The notes under the pieces: generated by a model
The model's input: only the letters and a program-made list of their open reading frames with translations
Database searches by the model: none
Told to the model about the DNA's origin: nothing
Position numbers and translations under genes: made by a program
From: Mesostigma viride
Lineage: Eukaryota > Streptophyta > Mesostigmatophyceae > Mesostigmatales > Mesostigmataceae
NCBI GenBank assembly: GCA_009746045.1
Contig: RPFO01001922.1
Span: 69,501-133,500 of the forward strand
Length of the DNA: 64,000 nucleotides
Direction: 5' to 3'
Shown: piece by piece, positions 44,801-53,483 of the stretch
How positions within the stretch are numbered: position 1 is the first letter of the stretch
Layout: each line of letters begins with the position of its first letter

Positions 44801-47800
44801 TGTCTGCTTCTCGCCCCGGTCTCGCTTACTCTCCCACTCCCGCTCCCACTCGGTTGCTGCTTGTCCCTTTGTAGCGCCAATCCCTCTCTGCCCTTGCCTC
44901 ACCCGTCCAGGCACAGCACTTGCCCTGTCCTGTCACAGCACTTGTCCCACACTTGCACCGCACTGGTCCTGGCCTGGCCTGGCACTGCTATTTCTTTATG
45001 ATGCTAGCCTACTCTAGTTAATGTCGGCACTCTCCTTTATCGTTCCTTATCTCGCAATCTTCTCACGTTATTCTCCTTTCTGCGTGCTCCCTTCTCACCA
45101 CACCCCGCGCGGTCCTCCCCCAGCCACGTTCCCTTGTTACTTAATTAAATAATAGACACGTTCCCTTGTTACTTAATTAAATAATAGACACGTTCCCTTG
45201 TTACTTAATTAAATAATAGACACGTTCCCTTGTTGCTTAATTAAATAATAGAAACGTTCCCTTGTTACTTACTGCCCATCATGTCTGGCCTCGCTTCCTG
45301 CTCATCTGGCCTTGCCACTTGCTCTCGATTCTGTGCCTTGTCTTTTTCCTTTGTTTACTTTTTGTTTGGTTGTGCCCTTCTCCAACTGCCACCACTCCAG
45401 CAAGATCACCTCCGGCTACCGACAGCAACCACCCCGGCCATGTGTCCGCCGACAACGCGGCAGCCATGGCCGCTTCTCACCCTCCAGAGACGAGACCAGA
45501 GACGAGCAATGAGCGGGATCCCCCTGCAATGGTGCTCCGGGTGCCATCGTTCACCGTCAAGCCGCCCATCCCCGCCACCAATGCCGTCACCTCCAGTCCT
45601 CCAGCCGTGGGGCGAGGGAGAGAGGAAGCCGCCGCGTCCGCCGCCACCACAGCAGCGACAACCGCAGCGGATCCCAGTAGGCTCGAGGGTGCCCTCTCTA
45701 CTGCCCTGCGGGAAGGTAACCCCGAGGGGGCAGGCGTCTCATCATCAACACCGTCAAGAAGGCCATCCTTCAGCAGGACATCCGCTCAACACAGGGCTGC
45801 TCCGCCATCATCCGCGTTGGCGTCCAGTACTGCGGCTGCCGAAGCAGTCACGACGGTCGTAAGCTCATCCGGGGCAGCGACTTCCCACGTCGACCCTGCC
45901 ATGAGTACAAGAGATGCGACAAGCGGGGTGAGAGCCGGCAAGGCGGCAGACGCTGGGCCCAACGCCGCTGCGATGATGCCCGCGGATACATCAGCGGTCC
46001 CCCCCGAGGCGCCAGGTCGCAGCGGTCTTGGCGCCAGCCAAGCAGCGCCGCAGCGCCGGCCAAGCGGGATACTGCCGTCATCGGGGAGGCAGTCGCTCTC
46101 TTCGTCCTTGGACAACTCATCATCATCATCTGTAACTGCAGGATCGGCGGCAGTCGCGGCGGGCAATCTTTCTCCAAGCCCATCGCCAGGGGGGGAACTG
46201 GCTAACTCTCAGCTTCAGGCAGCAGCGGCAAGCAGGCAAGGGAAGGAACGGATGGACCACCAAGGGAAAGAGAGGGTTGAGATGAATGCGGTTCCGTCCA
46301 CCGTCACCAGGGCCCCTGCGAGTGCCGTGCTCCCTCCCGCGTCACCCAGCGTGGCGGAGAACGGCCCGTTAGAAACCCCCGGTGCTGGCCCCGCGAGCAG
46401 GTGGGCATGGCAGACCGATGGCCAGGTGGGGTCGCCATCGCATCCAGGCGGCGCTGCATACTCGGGGAGGGAGCTACAGCTTATGGAGAGAGTCTCTCAG
46501 GATGTGGGCACGGGTGGTGACTTCTTGCATTCGGATGATATGGACGGGGGTCGTCGGGAGAGGGGGGTACATGGGGGCGCGTCTGCAAGCATTATCGATG
46601 AGGCGAACGTGCCTGGTGAAAGGATGACGGATGCCAGAATGATGGCCAATGGTGATGGCATCTTGGGCTCGGCACCGGCTCGTCCCATCGGCGCCTCAGA
46701 CTCCGCATTTGCGGGGGTGAACCAGGAATTGCGCACCGATGCTGTCGGTTCTGGCGCGTCTGTAACAGATGCAGGTAGCGGTGGCGGCGGGGCAGGGGCG
46801 GCGGGACAGATGGAGAAACATGGGGGGGTTATAGACGCAGCCGATGGTCAATCCGCACCAGGGAACTCATTGGTGGGTGCTAGTAGGGTAACGACGCAGA
46901 CGGGGGATCCAATGGGGCTTATCGCCGGTGGGGAAATGGGCAAGGGGCAGGGAAAGGGCGGCTTGAGGGAATCTGCGGCGGCGGTCGGCATGACTCTGCC
47001 CCCGGGGGCCGAGCCCTCGATGCGGTCCCTAATCCTGCCCGGATCTGCAGCGGGGGATGGGCAACCCCGCAAGGGCACCAATGGGGATGTGCTGGCGCGT
47101 AATGGTCGGAACAATCTGTCCTCTACCTCGCTGGCGGGCACCCCTGGTGGGTCCCCTGCCCCCCCGAGCAGCCCTGGGGGCGTGGCCTCGATCGCCAGTT
47201 CTAAACATAGCGGGGGTACCCTGATGGCGTCGCGCTCGAGGGAGGATGGGGCGTCCACGCCGGATGGTGGGTCCCCTATGTATACCTATGAATTGTACAC
47301 CGATGAAATGTATATAACCTATGAAAATGATACCTAATTAATATATATACCTATGAAACAGATACCTATGAAACGCATACCTATGAAATAGATACCCATG
47401 AAATAGATACCTGTGAAATAGATACGTGGGAAATAGATACCTGTGAAATAGATACCTGTGAAATATATGCCTAAGAGCTAGATATTTAAGAAATAGATAC
47501 ATATGAAGTATACGCCTATGTAGTTCTTTGACGTTGTGAGTTACTAGACGGTGTAGTTATATTTGCTTTTCTAGAAATCAAGCAAAATGGCTGGCTTGCG
47601 AGGAAGCATTGCCTAGAGGTTGGGATAGTGATCCTTGCGTGTGCTTGTTGACTAGGTTGATTATGCAGCCACGAGACGTCTTCAGTTACTCCAAGACATA
47701 TGGCACGAAACCAGTCTCCACCCTCATTATAACAGGGTTACCCACTTTCCAGCCTTGACCACTATTTACCCTCGTCCACTTCTTACCCTCATCCACTCCT

Positions 47801-47952
47801 TACCTATACCCTTGACCACTATCCACCCTTGTCCACTCTTCACCCCCGTCATTTCATCCTACTCCGCATGCAGCAACGCAAAGCGCAAGCTGGTTGTCCC
47901 ATTGACACCGTTGCATGAGATGGCACACGACCACCCACAACCCTCATACATG

Positions 47953-47988
<36 letters not shown>

Positions 47989-50900
47989 CATTACTCAGAA
48001 AACAGATGGCATAAAGTCATTTTCTACTCTCGTCATTTCGCCCTTACCCACTTAACTTTCTGCGTCACGTCACCCTTGTCCAACTGCAGCATCGAGAAGT
48101 GCGCGACGCATCGCCAGCGACAGCACCTCCAGCAAGCTGCCTACCAGCATGCTCGCCCTCACCGACCTCTACGCGGACCTCATAGCCCGCCTGCCCTCCT
48201 CCGTCACCTGCCAGCGATGCGCCACCGCCGTGCCCCTCGCCAATGTGTTCTCCCCTATGGGTTCCTTGCCGCCGTATGTGGTACCCTCCATCATCCCACA
48301 GTCATCAACCTCTGGAGGAGGAGGAGGATCGGGCTCGGATAATACCAGTCAGAACAGTAACGGCAGTGCTTATTATAATAACCCTAACAACCCCGCATTC
48401 TTTTCTTCTTCGTCGTTGTCCATGCCAGCGATCCAGGGTCCTGGGTCCGGCACATCCACCCCAGGGTACCCTGCGATAGCCAGTGAGCACTCCTCGGCCA
48501 GCTCACCAAAACATCGGCCGCACACGGGAGGACGCGTGACCGGTGCGCCGATTCTAGCATCCCCGCCGACCTCCGCCCGCAAGCCCACGTCCATCAGCGG
48601 TGGTGGGTTCGTCGCCAGTTATTCCACCGCCGGGGCTAATGCCAGCGGGGCCGCAAGCTCCCAAAGACCCCGTGCTAACGCTACTGCCGCCAGCGGAGGC
48701 ACCACGGTCATCGTGGGCGTGCCAAGTGGCGGCGCGGCGACGGTCCAGGAGGCGGAGCGCGACGGCTCAGGTCGCTATAACACTGGCGACCATGGAAATG
48801 CCCTTCTCGCCTCTGGGGCTGGCGGTGGCTCTTCTGGCATCCGGCGCCCGATGAGCGCCTACGTGGCGACAGATGTCGGCGTGCGGGCGTACCAAGGGCT
48901 CAGCCCCAACGCGGTGTTAGGGCTGGGGTCGCTGGCAGGGTTGTCGACAGGGGGAGGGGGGGAGGGGGAGCTATCCAGGGGGGGAAACAGGGACGGCGCC
49001 GGGGTGATGGTGTATGGGGGGGACCGGGGCGGGGGGGGGGGGGGGGCAGCAACCCACGAGCCCAGATGGTGGGGGGGCGTCGCGGTTGGGTGCGCCCAAG
49101 CCCCTGTCGCTGCAGTCACCTAGGTAATGGGTAGTGTACTTTTATGGTTGTATTCCGTGCATGCTACCTGATGTGTGCATGGATGGATAATGTACTTGTA
49201 CAGCGGACTTGTACAGCGGACTTGTACAGCGGACTTGTACAGCGGACTTGTACAGCGTACTTGTACAGCGTACTTGTACAGCGTACTTGTACAGCGTACT
49301 TGTACAGCGTACTTGTATAGCGTACTTGTACAGCGTACTTGTATAGCGTACTTGTACAGCGTACTTGTACAGTGTACTTGTATAGTTTACTTGTATAGCG
49401 TGCTTGTATAGTGGACTTGATAGGTGGGTCATGCCGTTGGTTGTTTGGTTGGGTCACAAGAGTGGGTCGGTGAAGGGCAATGCTTCCCCAGGTGTGCATA
49501 CATGATGTCCTTGATAAGTGCATGAACTCCTGCAGTGGGTTGCTCGGTTGCATGCATGGATTCCATGCATTGATGGATGGACTTATGCATGGATGCATGC
49601 ATGACCTTCTGAGGTGTCGCCATGGCAAGCAGCACATAGTAAAACTAGATGCTGCTAACCTGCCCTGGTACGCTGGGATGGTTGCTGGTTGGTTTGTTGG
49701 GGATGGTAGGTTCAAAAGACCTTCGATTGACGTGGCTCCACCCGCCAACGCATGTGCATGGATCGAAAATCTACATGGATGGATGTTAGGTATATCAAGC
49801 GGGTGCAGTGCTTGTTTGGAGTGGGCGTTATAGAAGGTTGTCCTGGGTGGTTCCCCATTGGGGGGTAGCTTCCCCAGGTAGGTAGGCATGGATGGATGAG
49901 CTCCTTGTTGTGTAGGACAGTGTATACAGTTGGGTGTTTACTCGGGATAATGGCATAGGTCCACCAGGTACGTGCCCGTGTTCGGCCCGATGCCTTGTCG
50001 ATCTAAACCAACAGTTTAGGGCCTAGCGTTTGGGGTTTGGGGTTTGGGGTTTGGGGTTTGGGGTTTGGGGTTTGGGGTTTGGGGTTTGGGGTTTGGGGTT
50101 TGGGGTTTAGGGTTTATCACATCAACAGTATGCTCGACAGATTGAGGATCTGAATCAGCTGTATGGACACAGCTGAAGACGAGAATGGGATGACAGCATG
50201 ACAAATAGGTTGTAGAAGTAACATGCAAAGTACGTAGGGGACCACAGGACCTAAGCTCTTGGATGCTAATGTTACCAAACTTTCGAAGCATGCCACAGCT
50301 TTTCAACGCACGAAGTAGTTAGGTGGCGGTTGGGTTCCAGACATATTGCGACAAACGTGGATACGATCACCAGCAGGCTCGACCTACCATGGTCCGGATT
50401 CTCCAGAATTCTGGCCCGCGCCGGTTGTCTAGTTGTCATGCTTTTGTCGTGCTAACTAACGTTGTGTATGTTGTATATGAGATTAGCAGACTATTCTGTG
50501 CTATGCCCTCGCACACGCCACACGAGTTCTTACTTATTGTCAACGAACTCAGGACTGCTGAAGTTTGCAGTTCTAGTGCGTTTAATAATGCTCATGTTTG
50601 TGATGCTAATGCTTTTTGTAATGTGCTTCTTGTTGCTCCTTGTTCCGGCTTGCCCCTTGCCATGAAACCAACGGTCACCCCAACTACCAATTATCACAAC
50701 ACCGACCATCTCCGTGAATGCAATGGCAACTGGGCTGGCATGGCAACCGCCGGGGCATCGCCAGGGGTAGCGCGCGGGCGTCATCTGCGGCGCCAGCACG
50801 TGAAGTCCGCGACATGTTCCTGTACGAGAAGGACCCCTGGATGGCGTTCAAGGGAGGGCCGCTGCAGCCCAAGCCCCCGCCCACGCAGCCGCCCCCGGTG

Positions 50901-51131
50901 CCCGGGATGAGGGAGCAAGCGGTGGCCTATTATAACTATGTCATGGAGGCCGCCGAGAACAAGCAAGCGGGAAGTGGGGCTGTCCCAGGCGGTGACCCGG
51001 GGGGCGGGGACATTGTTTTGTCTCCGAGGCCCCCGCCGGGGTATTATGCGGATGGGGATTGGTCGGTCGTGAGCGGCAAGTCGGCATCACCGGCGGGTCG
51101 GACCGTCGGAAAGCCAACGAAAGCTAACTAG
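29808..51131 (+). CDS. large coiled-coil protein of unknown family (14 exons)
   Basis: Exons as read: 29808-30380, 32288-32420, 33686-33812, 35677-35843, 37836-37939, 38885-39005, 39948-40072, 40868-40994, 41990-42112, 43683-43801, 44102-44534, 45401-47266, 48090-49123, 50765-51131, about 1805 residues. All junctions agree in phase if one G is removed from the 16-G run at 49031-49046 in exon 13. As written, exon 13 would stop at TAG 49121-49123. Exons 4-10 form a helical, coiled-coil region (e.g. [20 protein letters not shown]). Exons 1 and 11-13 are low-complexity Ser/Ala/Gly/Pro. Exon 14 has [20 protein letters not shown]. No enzyme motif, signal peptide or membrane segment was seen. A scaffold or cytoskeletal role is only a guess. 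The exon 1 donor (GTCCGT, 30381) is the weakest boundary; GTGCGA at 30402 is an alternative. Confidence 0.72.
30548..31488. repeat. (CCCTC/CCCT)n tract filling intron 1
   Basis: About 940 bases are almost only C and T on the sense strand, in irregular CCCTC and CCCT units. All six frames look open over long spans, giving false Ser-Leu-Pro-Pro and Gly-Arg-Glu proteins. Confidence 0.95.
31718..32312 (+). repeat. ladder of six decayed exon 2 starts before exon 2
   Basis: The exon 2 start CTGGAGAGCGACCTCAAGGG (32288) is preceded by related copies near 31720, 31812, 31890, 31977, 32093 and 32181. Examples are GGGAGAGCGACCTCAAGGGC and TTGAGAGTGACCTCAAAGGG. Spacing is 78-116 bases. The intervening sequence (CCCTTGAATAACC-like phrases, extending up to 31560) is also repetitive. 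Only the last copy keeps a usable frame behind an AG. Confidence 0.85.
32488..32702 (+). repeat. copies of exon 2 end and donor in intron 2
   Basis: Exon 2 ends GGTGATGAGGACGATGAACC AT|GTGAGTG (32420). A copy at about 32656-32702 reads GGGTGATGAAAATTATGAAC CATGTGAGTT. A shorter one near 32496 reads GAGCCATGTGAGTGTC. Between them TTGTTATTATAGT phrases are repeated. Confidence 0.8.
32761..32870. repeat. (GGA)n microsatellite in intron 2
   Basis: About 36 uninterrupted GGA units. They lead into another decayed exon 2-like phrase, GATGCGCTGGGTGATGACGA, at about 32870. Confidence 0.95.
33381..33720 (+). repeat. copies of exon 3 acceptor and start
   Basis: GCTTGCAG|CCGGCCCC at the true acceptor (33685) is preceded by GCTTGCAGCCGGCCCCGCTG near 33383 and GCTTGCAGCCGGACCCGCGG near 33573. 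Both earlier copies have perfect acceptors followed by exon-like text that soon diverges. Confidence 0.85.
33781..34185 (+). repeat. copies of exon 3 end and donor in intron 3
   Basis: The true end AAGGCCCGTTTTCTCATGAA...GAG|GTGAGG (33812) is echoed at about 34047 (AGGCCCGCTTCCTGGTAAAA TGGAAGAGGTGAGG) and 34143 (AAGCCCGCTTCCTGATACAA). Each is followed by AGGATAAAT-like intron text. Confidence 0.85.
34205..34955. repeat. 22-bp purine-rich minisatellite in intron 3
   Basis: About 30 copies of GACGGGAGAGGGATGAGGAG AG are interrupted by a longer block, GGTAGGGGGTGGTGTGCGTG, that also recurs three times. The sense strand is almost wholly A and G. Confidence 0.95.
35050..35700 (+). repeat. ladder of exon 4 acceptor copies
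   Basis: The true exon start CGTGGTCAAGGCGCTGATGG (35677) is preceded by CGTCATCAGGCGCTGATGGA (about 35061), CGTGGCCAAGGCGCTGATGG (35221) and GCGTGGTCAAGGCGCTAGAG (35354). Weaker copies lie at about 35458 and 35522 (GGCCATCGCGCACATGGAAG, GGTGGTCGACGCGCGGATGG). Confidence 0.85.
35801..36442 (+). repeat. 97-bp tandem copies of exon 4 end and donor
   Basis: GTCATGACGACCGTGCAGCA starts at 35801 in the exon. Copies start at 35898 and 35995, each with exon end, GGTGGGTGCGAC donor and following intron. Decayed copies lie at about 36288 (GTGATGACCGCCGTGCAGTA) and 36418. The first two intronic copies keep the donor intact. Confidence 0.92.
36489..37262. repeat. (CCCCTCT)n tract filling intron 4
   Basis: About 770 bases of CCCCTCT, CCCCCTCT and related units on the sense strand. 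It forms a second long homopyrimidine block in this gene. Confidence 0.95.
38144..38178 (+). repeat. copy of exon 5 end and donor in intron 5
   Basis: ATGCACAAGCGGGTGAGGGCGATGCTG resembles the exon 5 end CAGCACGTGCGGGTGAGGGG GACATGCTG at 37928-37955. Confidence 0.55.
38607..38905 (+). repeat. copies of exon 6 acceptor and start
   Basis: TGCCAGGAAATGCTGGCCGC (about 38615) and ATCAGGACATGCGGGCGGCC ATG (about 38746) precede the true TGCCAGGAGGTGCTGGCGGC GATG at 38880. Both keep the CAG. Confidence 0.7.
38955..39440 (+). repeat. copies of exon 6 end and donor in intron 6
   Basis: The true end CGTCGCTGAGGGAAGCCAAC ...GACCTGACCGCCG|GTGGGTGA (39005) is echoed at about 39236-39290 (nearly the whole segment). 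Shorter echoes lie at about 39069, 39324 and 39382 (GACCTGACCACCGGTGGGTG AAA). ATACATGGACATGGATAAAG-like text follows each of the later copies. Confidence 0.88.
39826..39992 (+). repeat. copy of exon 7 start in intron 6
   Basis: GATGTCCATCTGAAAAAGGG AGAGATCTGGCTGC at about 39828 mirrors the true start GATGTCCAGCTTAAGAAAGG AGAGATCTCGCTGC at 39947, 119 bases downstream. Confidence 0.85.
40668..40890 (+). repeat. copies of exon 8 acceptor and start
   Basis: CACCAGGGCCTGGACATCCA GTTGGCCCAG (about 40675) and GTGGCCTGGGCGTCCAAGTG (about 40780) precede the true GCCAGGGCCTGGATGGGCAG GTGGCCCAG at 40864. A fainter GGGCCCGGAC copy lies at about 40494. Confidence 0.8.
40945..41200 (+). repeat. copies of exon 8 end and donor in intron 8
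   Basis: CGCCGAGTTGCTGGGGACGG ... TTGAGCGACG|GTGCGTGG in the exon is followed by TGCCGAATTGCTGGGGACGG ... TTGAGCGACGGTGTGTGG (41050-41107), and then by CGCCGAGCTGCTGGGAATGG near 41162. Confidence 0.9.
41798..41840 (+). repeat. copy of exon 9 start in intron 8
   Basis: TGAGCTGATGCGGTAGACGG AAGGTGTCCA at about 41808 resembles the true GAGCTGATGCGCAAGCTCGA GGGCGTCCA beginning at 41989. Confidence 0.6.
42139..43177. repeat. 49-bp minisatellite in intron 9
   Basis: About 22 near-identical units contain GCGCGCATGGCCTCACGTGG GGTTGCAG. A 45-bp variant lacks one TTTG. Each unit holds CACGTG and an acceptor-like TTGCAG. Because 49 is not a multiple of three, all frames stay open over 1 kb, which is an artefact. 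Confidence 0.97.
44715..44812. repeat. 14-bp tandem repeat in intron 11
   Basis: Seven or so units of CAACCTGCTTGTCTG lie after a pair of GTGCAGGGATG.GGTG phrases. No coding role. Confidence 0.85.
45127..45270. repeat. 32-bp tandem repeat in intron 11
   Basis: Four and a half copies of CACGTTCCCTTGTTACTTAA plus TTAAATAATAGA lie upstream of exon 12. Confidence 0.95.
47336..47520. repeat. 16-bp minisatellite in intron 12
   Basis: About ten imperfect units of the type ATACCTATGAAATAG start within 80 bases of the exon 12 donor (47267). Confidence 0.9.
47866..47897 (+). repeat. possible copy of exon 13 start in intron 12
   Basis: CATGCAGCAACGCAAAGCGC AAG resembles the true acceptor text CTGCAGCATCGAGAAGTGCG CG at 48086. 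The match is weak, and an alternative small exon here would shift the phase. Confidence 0.35.
49192..49422. repeat. 13-bp minisatellite in intron 13
   Basis: About 17 units of ACTTGTACAGCG(G/T). Downstream to 50000 the intron is unremarkable. Confidence 0.95.
50028..50115. repeat. telomere-like (GGGGTTT)n in intron 13
   Basis: About ten GGGGTTT units end in GGGTTTAGGGTTTA. This is a variant of the plant-type telomere heptamer lying internally in an intron. Confidence 0.9.
50388..50447 (-). mobile_element. end fragment of MITE-2 in intron 13
   Basis: CCATGGTCCGGATTCTCCAG and CGCGCCGGTTGTCTAGTTGT are the reverse of the MITE-2 left end (14618-14690). Only about 60 bases remain. Confidence 0.5.
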
Positions 51132-51504
51132 TTTGGCCAGCGCGTTCGTGTCCAGAATTCGATAACTACTCCTAGACGCAAGGCGCTAACGGTGCCAACG
51201 GTCAGACCGTGGGAACGCTTACGGAAGCGGAGTGTGGCGTGTTAACGTCCAGGTTTTCTTTTCGAAGTGACCCCAAATTAACCAGTACGTGCGTTGTTAT
51301 TATTAGATCACAAGGCTTGTAGGACTAGATAACTAGGCTGATGTAGTAAGGTTGTTGATACACGAAATTGTGGAGTGTAGGAGCAGGGTAATACTTTCAT
51401 ATGTACAGATTTGCATGGGCTATCAATCAGAGCCCTAGGCTCAGAATAACCAGGTGATTTCACATGATCTCTTTGATGTGCCAAGTCACCTGAGCTTCCG
51501 TGAT
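51132..51504. other. 3' flank of the coiled-coil gene
   Basis: No gene is seen. This is presumably 3' UTR and spacer before the LINE fragment. GGTGCCAACGGTCAGACCGT forms a small imperfect palindrome near 51193. Confidence 0.45.
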
Positions 51505-51812
51505 GAAAAAAATTAATAAAATTATAACATGCCTCTGTTGGGGGGTCATGTAGCACACATTCCATGGACTGATTAATGGGCGTGGGTGGTGACTGAGCCG
51601 CGGGAATCTAATCTATGCTAGGCTAATCTAGTCTAACAATCCTAGCTACCTATCTAACGCCTCCTCGGCTTGGGGGGGGGTCCTGCCCACAGGTTGAACA
51701 GGCTCTGGGCATGGACAATGGTTTGCCATCTCCGCTTGTCCTGCATATAGCGGTCCAAGCGAGGGAGAGAGAGTACGTGAATGTGATGCTCAAACTAGCC
51801 AGGGGCTGGGCC
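51505..51812 (-). mobile_element. LINE 3' end, second copy
   Basis: On the minus strand the C-terminal frame reads RLDRYMQDKRRWQTIVHAQS, continues to LFNLWAGPPPKPRRR, and stops at about 51656. It is homologous to the end of the LINE at 15402-15500. The 3' UTR ends GTGTGCTACATGACCCCCCA followed by ACAGAGGCATG and an A/T tail near 51510. It is strongly 5'-truncated. Confidence 0.75.
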
Positions 51813-52990
51813 TGTAAGTTGTCTCACTTAACTCGCGTTATTTCATAACGCAATTTTTTGCGTTGTGAGGTTATAACGCAAAAAATTGCGTTGTTAACAT
51901 GGGGTTCAAACAACTATTTCCCAATAGTTTCCGGGTCAAAGTAGTAGTTTCCAAAGAAGTTTACAACCCTAAGATCCTGTAAAAAAATACCTAGGGGCAT
52001 CGGACAAGAATGCCAGAAGAACTAACAAGATGTACACCACCAAAGTTAGGGTACTTCATGAGGACGACGACGGCGATGGCGGACAGATCATGTGCGTATT
52101 TTCAACCGTAGTACGCAATTATCGCGTGCCCGCGACCTACGGAAGTGACATCGTGGCTTTATTTTCGATAATTTCGAGGCCTGATATGTTATGGCTGGTT
52201 AGATGCGCAGGTTTGGGATCTGTATAGGGCTTTCATGGCCTTGTTCTGGCGCTAAGAGCTCGTATCGACCTCCAGGGCCAAGTAGATATCTGCCGGCATT
52301 TTACTTCCACTATTATCAACGGACTTCTAATTTATATTTGCTGAAATGATATCGTAAGTCAATGTGTGGGGTAAATCGCAAGGATCGTGCTGCTCGGATC
52401 AACAATGTGGGAACGGCGTCAGGTCTGTTCGCCGGTGGGTTGCGCCTGCACGGGGCAGAGCGGAGATCGCTTGCCAACTGTGGGTCTATGAAGTGGAACT
52501 TAGTGCCACAGCGTGTCACATACTCAGTTACGTCTAATCCATCTGTTTCTCGTCTTGTTCTTGCAACAACGCTTCCTTCTCTGGCCACATTTGTGGGAAG
52601 AAGCACGCTCAGGTCACACGTTTTAGAGCTGCTGTCAGTCTGGTGCAGGCAAGCAACTGTTGTCTAGTTACACGTGGGAAATAGCTTTTTTACATGAAGT
52701 GCTTTTGTTTCTATGCCCATTTCCCACCATAAAGGGGCGTTTCTGTGCAAGGTTTGCGCCATATTGATTATTCTTCTCGGTATGCACGGTGCGCAGATTG
52801 CCACCAAATGTTACCATTTCTTTTGCCAATAGCTTACCACCATAGGGGTAAGAAATAGCTGGCAGTGCACGTTCTGGTTTACACCAATGCTTTTGTGCTT
52901 TCCGTGCATGTTTTTTTAACACAGAAAATGCCTTCCCCGTGTGTGCCTTCCTTGCGTCTCTAAGCCTACCACCCCCCAACCTTTTGCTTG
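51813..52990. other. intergenic region, no gene recognised
   Basis: It contains an inverted repeat, AACGCAATTTTTTGCGTT, with a second AACGCAAAAAATTGCGTT at about 51848-51897. Small open frames at 52030-52227 and 52362-52667 show no recognisable protein. No exon chain could be built. Confidence 0.45.
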
Positions 52991-53024
52991 TCCATGCACA
53001 TATCATACTGCATATATATTAAAA

Positions 53025-53344
53025 ATCGGTCCGGCTGGACCTGGAGGGCCGGCTGGACCTGGAGGGCCAGCGGGCCCCATGGTCGGCGCGGACCTGGACG
53101 TCATATTGGCGTCAGCGCTTGTCGGTGGCGCTGACTCGGGCCATGGCGGACATCATGCTCCGCCGTACGCGGGCTGATTTTGCGGTGCAGCAGGGCTATT
53201 AGGTTCCTCCCGTTAGGCGTTTCCATTGGTCTTATCGTACTTCGTAGTATAGAGCTTTGACATGGCTCTGTATATAGGTTTATAGCTGGGCGTTTGCTTT
53301 GGTTTGAGTGATTTCACTCTGCTGTAAGTAATTATATTTTTAAT
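53025..53344 (+). mobile_element. R-I retrotransposon 3' end, plus-strand copy
   Basis: It begins after a GCATATATATTAAAAAT junction and carries the last 50 or so codons of the R-I protein (to TAG at about 53202), with a GGCTGGACCTGGAGGGCC phrase duplicated at its start. The R-I 3' UTR follows, ending TAATTATATTTTTAATATAT. It meets the minus-strand copy tail to tail. Confidence 0.85.
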
Positions 53345-53483
53345 ATATATTAAAAATATAATTACTTACAGCAGAGTGAAATCACTCAAACCAAAGCAAA
53401 CGCCCAGCTATAAACCTCTATACAGAGCCATGTCAAATCTCTATACTACGATAAGACCAATGGAAACGCCTAACGGGAGGAAC

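Noticed and set aside
47755-48342. Alternative frame through the exon 13 acceptor (Arg/His-rich)
   Set aside because: The exon 12 donor phase requires the frame [16 protein letters not shown]..., which runs open for over 300 codons. The other frame ends early.
52030-52667. Small open frames in the intergenic region
   Set aside because: Short, no recognisable domain, no splice partners in phase.
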